A stretch of DNA of 40,614 nucleotides from Myxococcales bacterium (GTDB lineage: Bacteria; Myxococcota_A; Polyangia; Fen-1088). The position numbers and the translations under genes are program-made. The notes below the pieces were generated by a model, which worked only from the letters and a program-made list of their open reading frames with translations, was not told the origin of the DNA and searched no databases. The DNA lies in NCBI GenBank assembly GCA_003158395.1, contig PMIX01000281.1:1-40614 (forward strand), written 5' to 3'. Shown here piece after piece: positions 36,085-40,614 of this stretch. Every line of letters begins with the position of its first letter. Position 1 is the stretch's first letter.

Positions 36085-36138
36085 GGTGACAGATGCGGTG
36101 GCGGTGACGGTGACAGAGGCGGTGACGGTGACAGAGGC
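36085..36138 (+). repeat. GGTGAC-type tandem array at the left outer edge
   Basis: Two exact 18-bp copies of GGTGACGGTGACAGAGGC lie at 36103-36120 and 36121-36138, preceded by a degenerate third (36085-36102). The 6-bp sub-unit GGTGAC suggests slippage growth. It lies just past the TPR gene and is not coding. Confidence 0.8.
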
Positions 36139-36173
36139 GGTGGGCTCGGGGGCATTGACCGGCTCTTGTGTAG

Positions 36174-36192
36174 GGGCGACCTGCGGTCGCCC
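36174..36192. repeat. Perfect 8-bp palindrome GGGCGACC-TGC-GGTCGCCC
   Basis: It is preceded by TAG and lies between the tandem array and the larger hairpin. This is a REP-like structure. The right copy (39253-39271) has one mismatch in the stem. It could be a folding or recognition signal of the repeat unit. Confidence 0.7.
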
Positions 36193-36197
36193 GTGTG

Positions 36198-36224
36198 GGC
36201 CCGGGCCTTTTGGCGGCCCGGGCC
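36198..36224 (-). terminator. GGCCCGGGCC inverted repeat after the left four-helix-bundle gene
   Basis: Two 10-bp arms GGCCCGGGCC, each itself palindromic, are separated by a 7-nt loop (TTTTGGC). They start 9 nt beyond the stop codon of the minus-strand gene. They lack a downstream T-run but are placed as a terminator or structural end. Confidence 0.45.
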
Positions 36225-36233
36225 AGGACGGAA

Positions 36234-36563
36234 TCAGGAATGGGTCAGGCGCCAGAGAATCGCGAGGATGGAATCGAGGAGGGACAGTGCAGGTGTGACA
36301 GTGCCTTGGTCCACGTCACCCCAAGCCATCGCGACGGCCAGATGGGAACGCACTTCCCCGGCGGAGCCGGCAGCGATCCGGTAGTGATGAAGTCGATCCT
36401 GGCCCGCGCGTCGAGCCCCTTCGGCGATGTTGCCCGGCACGGAGGAGCCAGCGCGTTTGAGCTGCAGGGCCAGATCCCTGTCGTGAAGGCGAATACGCTC
36501 GACCGCCGGCCGGAGCGCGTGAACCATCTGCAGAGCCATTTCGTAGACCTCGAAGCGTTTCAT
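36234..36563 (-). CDS. Four-helix-bundle protein (S23 / IVS-encoded type), left copy
   Basis: The 109-residue protein begins MKRFEVYEMALQMVHALRPA, behind AAGGAGGTCC 5 nt before the ATG. The family signature is clear: FEVYxxALxL, then LALQLKRAGSSVPGNIAEG, then HHYRIAAGSAGEVRSHL. The family is best known from intervening sequences in 23S rRNA genes and is related to the Avd accessory protein of diversity-generating retroelements; its molecular function is unknown. It differs from the right copy at only three residues (Gly/Ala after VDQ, Ser/Ala in PALxLL, final Ser/Pro). No reverse transcriptase or rRNA fragment is nearby. The frame is open further upstream, but the strong SD fixes this start. 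Confidence 0.9.
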   Translation of the reverse strand: MKRFEVYEMALQMVHALRPAVERIRLHDRDLALQLKRAGSSVPGNIAEGARRAGQDRLHHYRIAAGSAGEVRSHLAVAMAWGDVDQGTVTPALSLLDSILAILWRLTHS

Positions 36564-36701
36564 CAGGACCTCCTTTGTCGCGGCCTCAAGCAGGCCGTCG
36601 CGCAGCGATGACGGTCCCCTGTCCCGGCGCAAGGACGAAACGACAAGGTCAGCGCGAAACCATCGCGTCCGGTGGTTCCTCCTACCGGCCGAACGCCGAG
36701 C

Positions 36702-36742
36702 GTGACACGAGCGTCTCGTTTGGGTAGTGTATGCGACACTAC
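36702..36742 (+). promoter_or_regulatory. Promoter with overlapping palindromic operator for the ATPase/DUF4276 operon
   Basis: GTGACA at 36702-36707 is 17 bp from TAGTGT at 36725-36730. A perfect 7-bp inverted repeat, GTAGTGT-ATGCG-ACACTAC (36724-36742), covers the -10 and the expected start of transcription. A repressor bound there would block initiation. The repeat lies between the left repeat unit and the ATPase RBS (GGAG, 36747-36750). No helix-turn-helix gene is in the cassette. Confidence 0.5.
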
Positions 36743-36757
36743 TGCGGGAGAAAGTAC

Positions 36758-37978
36758 GTGGCGCTTATCGAAGGGTTCCGCATCAAGAACTACCGCGTAC
36801 TGCGGGACGTAACCTTGGGTCGCTTGCGTACAGGCCAGAACCAGCCCGAAGCACTCACGCCCTTGGTGGCCGTGATCGGAAAGAACGGCACGGGCAAGAG
36901 CACACTCTTCGATGCTTTCGGCTTCCTAGCAGATGCCTTGCGGGTGGGAGTCGAGGAGGCGTGCGATCTCAAGCAGCGCGGTGGGTTTGACAGACTGGTG
37001 TCGGCTGGCACATCTGAACCTGTTGAGTTCGAACTCTACTATCGTGAGAGCGGCGAGGCGCGCCCGATCAGCTACGAGCTCAAGATTGGTAAGGAAAAGA
37101 AGGGGCGACCGTATGTTCTTTCGGAGCGTCTGAGCGGCACTCGGCCCAGGGCAAAGCGAGGGCGGCTCTACGACTACCTTCGCGTGGAGAACGGTACGGG
37201 ATCGGCGTGGCGGGGTGAACAGCCCGGGGTGAACGAACAGGATCGTGTTGAAGTCAATTTGGCAGACCCACGCCATTTGGGAATTGCGACATTTGGCGCC
37301 CTGAAGGAACATCCGCCGATTGTGCGTTTCCGCGAGTTTCTGAGCGGTTGGTATCTCTCCTACTTTACGCCAGATGCGGCACGTTCGTTGCCGATGGCCG
37401 GACCCCAGAAACACCTCAACGTGCACGGTGACAACCTCGGCAACGTGGTCCAGTTCATGGAAAGGGAGCACCCGGAGCGCTTCAAGGCGATCCTGGACCG
37501 GATCGCGGCCAAGATTCCGGGCATCGATAAGATCGACACGAGCAAGACCGATGATGGACGTCTTCTGCTGCGCTTCAACGACAAGGGATTCAAGGATCCC
37601 TTTTTCGCGCAGCAGATGTCCGATGGCACGCTCAAGCTCTTTGCATACCTGCTTCTTCTCGAGGATCCAGAGCCGCCCCCATTCGTCTGCATAGAGGAGC
37701 CGGAAAACGGGCTCTACCATCGGCTACTGGATACGCTCGCGGAGGAGTTTCGCAAGCACGCCACTGGACGGCGCGGAGCGGCTCAAGTATTCGTGACGAC
37801 ACACCAGCCGTATTTCGTCGATGCCCTCCGTCCCGAAGAGACGTGGATCCTCGACAAGGAATCCGATGGATTCTCCGGCATTCGTCGCGCGAGTGACGAC
37901 CGGATCGTGAAGGCGATGGTCCAAGAGAGCCTGCCTCTTGGCGGGCTTTGGTACAGTGAGTACCTTGACAAGAAATGA
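36758..37978 (+). CDS. OLD/ABC-type AAA ATPase (COG4637-like), defence-associated type
   Basis: I prefer GTG 36758 because GGAG lies 7 nt upstream and the protein then begins with the family's usual IEGFRIKNYRVLRDVTLG. An ATG at 36731 sits inside the operator palindrome. The 406-residue ATPase has Walker A GKNGTGKS at 41-48, an ABC-like signature SDGTLKLFAYLLLL near 288-301, Walker B FVCIEEPENGLYHR near 309-322, and the His switch TTHQPYF. The middle (~75-260) is a variable helical insertion. It resembles the ATPase half of OLD/RecF/SMC-like proteins. The ATGA overlap couples it to the DUF4276 gene. Such pairs occur in defence islands; an anti-phage role is inference. G+C looks lower than in its neighbours. 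Confidence 0.9.
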   Translation: MALIEGFRIKNYRVLRDVTLGRLRTGQNQPEALTPLVAVIGKNGTGKSTLFDAFGFLADALRVGVEEACDLKQRGGFDRLVSAGTSEPVEFELYYRESGEARPISYELKIGKEKKGRPYVLSERLSGTRPRAKRGRLYDYLRVENGTGSAWRGEQPGVNEQDRVEVNLADPRHLGIATFGALKEHPPIVRFREFLSGWYLSYFTPDAARSLPMAGPQKHLNVHGDNLGNVVQFMEREHPERFKAILDRIAAKIPGIDKIDTSKTDDGRLLLRFNDKGFKDPFFAQQMSDGTLKLFAYLLLLEDPEPPPFVCIEEPENGLYHRLLDTLAEEFRKHATGRRGAAQVFVTTHQPYFVDALRPEETWILDKESDGFSGIRRASDDRIVKAMVQESLPLGGLWYSEYLDKK

Positions 37979-38646
37979 AGGCGATGCACTTCGAGATTCT
38001 GGTTGAGGATCTGTCCGGCAAGTACGCCCTTGAACATCTCGTGCCAGCAATCCTTGGTCCGCAGGGCGTGCCGCATACCTGGCGGATCTTTTCCTACAGA
38101 GGGGTAGGTCGCATTCCGCAGAGACTGAAACCGACAAAGGAATTGTCCCGTCGGATTCTGCTCGACACTCTTCCGCGTCTGTTGCGCGGCTACGGCAGAT
38201 CTCTCGCATCCACAAATGCCGCGGTAGTCGTCGTGGTGGACGCCGACGACAGGGATTGCGGCGAGTTCCTTCGAGATCTCCGGAACCTGCTGGCAAGCCT
38301 TTCGCCTCGACCGAACAACACTCTCTTTCGTTTGGCTATCGAGGAAATGGAGGCTTGGTATCTAGGTGACCGCGCGGCGATCTTGAAAGCATATCCGAGA
38401 GCCAAGAAGGTCGAACTCGGCCGCTACCAACAGGACGCCGCATGCGGGACGTGGGAACGACTTGCGGATGCCATTCACCCCGATGGGTCCAAGACTCTTG
38501 TCAAACAGGGGTATCCGCTCGTGGGCCAGAAGAAATGCGAATGGGCGCAACGCATCGCGCCCCACATGGATCCCGAGCGCAACGTGTCCACGAGTTTCGC
38601 CAAGTTCCGCGACGGCTTGCGCCGTGTGGCTTCGTCGCTGCCGTAG
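37975..38646 (+). CDS. DUF4276 protein with TOPRIM-like acidic motifs
   Basis: The 223-residue partner overlaps the ATPase gene by ATGA. It begins with FEILVEDLSGKYALEHLVP, placing Glu11 in a TOPRIM-like first strand. It has VVVVVDADDRDCGEF with Asp89, Asp91 and Asp94, and then the DUF4276 hallmark IEEMEAWYLGD (123-131). Glu-strand followed by DxD matches the metal-binding geometry of TOPRIM nucleases. With the ATPase it would form a split version of the OLD-nuclease layout, where ATPase and TOPRIM are one chain. Nuclease activity is not shown by sequence alone. The region up to the right repeat (38647-38770) has no gene. Confidence 0.86.
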   Translation: MKAMHFEILVEDLSGKYALEHLVPAILGPQGVPHTWRIFSYRGVGRIPQRLKPTKELSRRILLDTLPRLLRGYGRSLASTNAAVVVVVDADDRDCGEFLRDLRNLLASLSPRPNNTLFRLAIEEMEAWYLGDRAAILKAYPRAKKVELGRYQQDAACGTWERLADAIHPDGSKTLVKQGYPLVGQKKCEWAQRIAPHMDPERNVSTSFAKFRDGLRRVASSLP

Positions 38647-38882
38647 CTGCTGCAGCTGACGGCGTCCGAGGACATGAGGCCGAAGTGGCGGGTCTCTACA
38701 AAGCGTTGGGGCAGATGTGTTCCTCAGTCCGCGCAGCCCGCCAGTAGGCGCGCAGCGCCTCGAGACCATGCCACCGGCCGCGATGGTTTCGCTCTGATCT
38801 TGTCGTTTCGTCCTTGCGCCGGGACAGGGGACCGTCACACGCGCACGGCGGCCTGCTTGAGGCCGCGACAGAGGAGGTCCTG

Positions 38883-39212
38883 ATGAAACGCTTCGAGGTC
38901 TACGAAATGGCTCTGCAGATGGTTCACGCGCTCCGGCCGGCGGTCGAGCGGATTCGCCTTCACGACCGGGATTTGGCCCTGCAACTCAAACGCGCTGGCT
39001 CCTCCGTGCCGGGCAACATCGCCGAAGGGGCTCGACGCGCGGGCCAGGATCGACTTCATCACTACCGGATCGCTGCCGGCTCCGCCGGGGAAGTGCGTTC
39101 CCATCTGGCCGTCGCGATGGCTTGGGGCGACGTGGACCAAGCCACCGTCACACCTGCACTGGCGCTGCTCGATTCCATCCTCGCGATTCTCTGGCGGCTG
39201 ACCCATCCCTGA
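38883..39212 (+). CDS. Four-helix-bundle protein (S23 / IVS-encoded type), right copy
   Basis: The 109-residue twin of the left copy has GAGGAGGT at 38871-38878, 5 nt before ATG 38883. It has the same motifs: FEVYEMALQM, SSVPGNIAEGARRAG and RIAAGSAGEVRSHL. It ends LAILWRLTHP. Most differences from the left copy are synonymous (three amino-acid changes in 109), and the reading frame is unbroken in both. The protein is therefore probably made and under selection, although very recent duplication would look the same. It is transcribed away from the DUF4276 gene and toward guaB. Like the left copy, it points outward from the cassette. Confidence 0.9.
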   Translation: MKRFEVYEMALQMVHALRPAVERIRLHDRDLALQLKRAGSSVPGNIAEGARRAGQDRLHHYRIAAGSAGEVRSHLAVAMAWGDVDQATVTPALALLDSILAILWRLTHP

Positions 39213-39221
39213 TTCCGTCCT

Positions 39222-39247
39222 GGCCCGGGCCGCCAAAGGCCCGGGCC
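39222..39247 (+). terminator. GGCCCGGGCC inverted repeat after the right four-helix-bundle gene
   Basis: Ten-bp arms at 39222-39231 and 39238-39247 with loop GCCAAA lie 9 nt after the stop codon. It is the same element as at 36198-36224, with a one-base-shorter loop. Confidence 0.45.
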
Positions 39248-39252
39248 CACAC

Positions 39253-39271
39253 GGGCGACCGCAGGTCCCCC
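39253..39271. repeat. REP-like palindrome GGGCGACC-GCA-GGTCCCCC, right copy
   Basis: Counterpart of 36174-36192 with one stem mismatch. It is followed by CTAC, as the left copy is preceded by GTAG on its own strand. Confidence 0.65.
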
Positions 39272-39302
39272 CTACAAACGAGGTGCCGGTCAATGCCCCC
39301 GA

Positions 39303-39397
39303 GCCCACCGCCACCGTGTCTGTCACCGTCACAGTTTCGGTCACCGTCGCCGCCTCTGTCACCGTCACCGCCACCGCCGCCGCCTCTGTCACCCACA
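39303..39397 (-). repeat. GGTGAC-type tandem array at the right outer edge
   Basis: Read on the minus strand, this is a run of hexamers related to GGTGAC/GGTGGC/AGAGGC. It is about 40 bp longer than the left array and less regular. It sits between the right repeat unit and guaB, is not coding, and explains most of the length difference between the two units. Confidence 0.75.
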
Positions 39398-39454
39398 CCG
39401 CACCCCGCATCCCAGGAGAGAAAACCGCACTTGAATAGCCGCCCTGCGCTCGGC

Positions 39455-39460
39455 TAATCT
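39455..39460 (+). promoter_or_regulatory. Candidate -10 element (TAATCT) for guaB, leaderless type
   Basis: TAATCT ends 6 nt before ATG 39467. TTGAAT at 39431-39436 is a possible -35 with an 18-bp spacer. No SD precedes the ATG. Transcription would begin at or next to the start codon. Confidence 0.35.
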
Positions 39461-39466
39461 CCCGAG

Positions 39467-40614
39467 ATGCTGCCCGACGGTTCCCTGCGCGAAGCGCTCA
39501 CCTTCGATGACGTGCTGCTGGTTCCCGCGGAAAGCGATGTCCTGCCCAAGGATGTTGATGTCCGTACCGAACTGACCCCCACCATCCCGTTGGCCAACCC
39601 GATCATCTCGGCGGCCATGGACACTGTGACCGAGGCGCGCACCGCCATCAGCATGGCGCGCGACGGGGGGCTGGGCATCATTCACAAGAATCTGGGCATC
39701 GACGAGCAGGCCTTGGAGGTCAGCAAGGTGAAGAAGGCTGAGACCGGGGTGGTGTTGGATCCGGTCACCATCGGCCCTGATCAGAAGCTCTTTGCGGCGC
39801 TCGAGCTCATGAAGCGCTACGAGATCTCGGGCCTACCGGTGGTGGCGGAAGATGGTCGTCTGGTCGGCATCCTGACCAATCGTGACTTGCGCTTTGAACG
39901 GCACCTCGACCAGCCGGTGCGGAATCTCATGACCACCAAGCTCATCACCGCGCACGAGGGCCTGAGCCTGGAGGAGTCCAAGGAGCTGCTGCACAAGAAT
40001 CGCATCGAGAAGCTCCTGGTGGTGGACGAGGCGGGCCGGCTGCGCGGACTGATCACCATCAAAGACATCGAGAAGGCTCAGCAGCATCCGGATGCAGTCA
40101 AGGATGATCTGGGCCGCTTGCGCGTGGGTGCTGCGGTGGGAACCGGGGTCGACCGGGTGGCGCGCGCCTCCGCCCTCCTGCAGGCGGGCGCGGATGTCAT
40201 CTGTATAGACACCGCCCATGGCCACTCCCGCTCGGTGCTGGAGGCGGTGGCCGACATTCGCAAGACCTTCCCCAAGGCGCAGATCATTGCTGGCAATGTC
40301 GCGACCGCCGAGGGCGCGCTGGCCCTTGCCAAGGCGGGCGTGAATGCGGTCAAGGTGGGCATCGGCGCGGGTTCGATCTGCACTACCCGCGTGATTGCCG
40401 GCATCGGTGTCCCTCAGATGACGGCGGTGACCGATGCCGCACGCGCTCTGGCCAAGCTGGACGTGCGCATCGTTTCCGATGGCGGCGTGAAGTACTCGGG
40501 CGACATCACCAAGGCCATTGCAGCGGGCGCTCACACGGTGATGATCGGCAGTCTGTTCGCCGGCACCGACGAGGCGCCGGGCGAGATCATCCTTTACCAA
40601 GGCCGCAGCTACAA
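39467..40614 (+). CDS. guaB: IMP dehydrogenase, 3'-truncated by the window edge
   Basis: GuaB oxidises IMP to XMP with NAD+, the committed step of guanine nucleotide synthesis. About 382 codons are present (the whole enzyme is ~490). ATG 39467 gives [20 protein letters not shown], the canonical N-terminus. [21 protein letters not shown] follows, then two CBS domains (residues ~95-205), then the catalytic core with [18 protein letters not shown] and the loop [15 protein letters not shown], with catalytic Cys305. The [11 protein letters not shown] phosphate-binding site and [13 protein letters not shown] are present; the flap lies outside the window. The gene starts 66 bp past the right repeat unit and has no SD. 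Confidence 0.96.
   Translation, partial: MLPDGSLREALTFDDVLLVPAESDVLPKDVDVRTELTPTIPLANPIISAAMDTVTEARTAISMARDGGLGIIHKNLGIDEQALEVSKVKKAETGVVLDPVTIGPDQKLFAALELMKRYEISGLPVVAEDGRLVGILTNRDLRFERHLDQPVRNLMTTKLITAHEGLSLEESKELLHKNRIEKLLVVDEAGRLRGLITIKDIEKAQQHPDAVKDDLGRLRVGAAVGTGVDRVARASALLQAGADVICIDTAHGHSRSVLEAVADIRKTFPKAQIIAGNVATAEGALALAKAGVNAVKVGIGAGSICTTRVIAGIGVPQMTAVTDAARALAKLDVRIVSDGGVKYSGDITKAIAAGAHTVMIGSLFAGTDEAPGEIILYQGRSY

Larger units (their letters stand above)
36078..36675 (-). repeat. Left inverted copy of the four-helix-bundle repeat unit
   Basis: The unit is read on the minus strand. From the inner edge it contains a ~110-bp upstream region, the four-helix-bundle gene, a GGCCCGGGCC hairpin, a GGGCGACC palindrome and a GGTGAC-type tandem array at the outer edge. 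The reverse complement matches 38771-39400 from CCACCGG at the inner edge to CGGTGTGGGTGACAGA at the outer edge, with scattered substitutions. It is 598 bp, against 630 bp for the right copy, mostly because the tandem array is shorter. Confidence 0.9.
36078..39400. mobile_element. Candidate composite element: inverted ~0.6-kb four-helix-bundle units flanking an ATPase/DUF4276 operon
   Basis: The two ends, 36078-36675 and 38771-39400, are the same sequence in opposite orientation, and the middle carries two genes unrelated to the flanking housekeeping genes. The interior looks lower in G+C than its surroundings (one 60-nt line I counted, 37261-37320, is 58%). No transposase, integrase or reverse transcriptase is present, and no target-site duplication is visible. 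Outside the repeats, both flanks share only a short CTGGGA at unequal distances. The layout fits either a composite element moved by its end units or two independent insertions of a repeat family around an acquired pair. I favour calling it an acquired island; the mechanism is unknown. Confidence 0.5.
38771..39400 (+). repeat. Right inverted copy of the four-helix-bundle repeat unit
   Basis: It matches the reverse complement of 36078-36675 through the shared stretch TGTCGTTTCGTCCTTGCGCC, the whole four-helix-bundle gene, the GGCCCGGGCC hairpin, the CGACCGCAGGT palindrome and the tandem array. Divergence is concentrated in a short stretch just upstream of the gene (SLRD versus HAHGG when read in frame) and in the array. 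The coding part is almost unchanged, which suggests recent copying or gene conversion. Confidence 0.9.

Noticed and set aside
36085-36138. The GGTGAC array (and its counterpart near 39.35 kb) as a CRISPR array
   Set aside because: The units are contiguous 6/18-bp repeats without unique spacers, and no cas genes are present.
36731-36757. ATG 36731 as the start of the ATPase
   Set aside because: It lies in the middle of a perfect palindrome and has no SD. GTG 36758 has GGAG at the right distance and yields the normal family N-terminus.
36234-39212. A diversity-generating retroelement built on the Avd-like four-helix-bundle gene
   Set aside because: There is no reverse transcriptase, no template/variable repeat pair with A-specific differences, and no target protein.
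36060-39420. A target-site duplication around the inverted-repeat element
   Set aside because: The bases just outside the two outer edges do not form a direct repeat. Only a short CTGGGA is shared, at unequal distances and in inverted sense.

Overview
The window is G+C-rich, densely coding chromosomal DNA. The gene set points to a deltaproteobacterial or Myxococcota-like bacterium: FHA, DUF4388 and PEGA-kinase signalling proteins, a very large PilY1-type pilus protein, GlnD, a CpsB/CapC-type phosphatase, and many lipoproteins and HEAT or TPR proteins. This is inferred from gene content and base composition; no rRNA or marker phylogeny is available.

Layout. Positions 1-8.7 kb (+) hold a HEAT-repeat lipoprotein (probably cut at the left edge), an FHA protein, recG, a membrane sulfatase-fold/HEAT protein and a DUF4091 lipoprotein. 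Positions 8.8-16.7 kb (+) form a long, mostly overlapping run: pyrR-pyrB-pyrC-carA, an unknown gene, coaBC, another unknown gene and a family-4 uracil-DNA glycosylase. The first part makes carbamoyl phosphate and takes it to dihydroorotate; carB is not here. Positions 16.7-19.0 kb (-) carry a PHP phosphatase, a flippase-like membrane protein and a small exported protein, joined by 4-bp ATGA overlaps. Positions 19.1-21.8 kb (+) carry two single-pass coiled-coil/Ala-Lys-rich membrane proteins, pyrE and a lipoprotein. Positions 21.9-24.6 kb (-) carry a receiver-like/DUF4388 protein with a repeat-bearing disordered tail, and tRNA-Cys(GCA). Positions 24.8-30.9 kb carry a PEGA pseudokinase (+) convergent with a 1430-residue PilY1-like protein (-). 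Positions 31.1-36.0 kb carry a double-ACT regulator and an acidic protein (-), divergent from glnD and a TPR protein (+). The right edge cuts guaB.

The most unusual region is 36078-39400. Two nearly identical units of about 0.6 kb lie in inverted orientation. Each encodes the same 109-residue four-helix-bundle (S23/IVS-like) protein and carries two GC-rich palindromes and a GGTGAC-type tandem array. They enclose a two-gene operon: an ABC/OLD-type ATPase and a DUF4276 protein with TOPRIM-like acidic motifs. The operon has its own probable promoter with a perfect 7-bp palindrome over the -10 region, and its G+C looks lower than its neighbours. I read it as an acquired, defence-like ATPase/TOPRIM pair framed by a mobile or repetitive four-helix-bundle element.

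Other points of interest are a 43-cysteine insertion inside the VWA domain of the PilY1 protein, a pseudokinase lacking the HRD aspartate, a sulfatase-fold enzyme lacking the formylglycine motif, five degenerate repeats in the DUF4388 protein, and several SD-less genes with -10-like hexamers 6-9 nt before the start, which suggests leaderless transcription.
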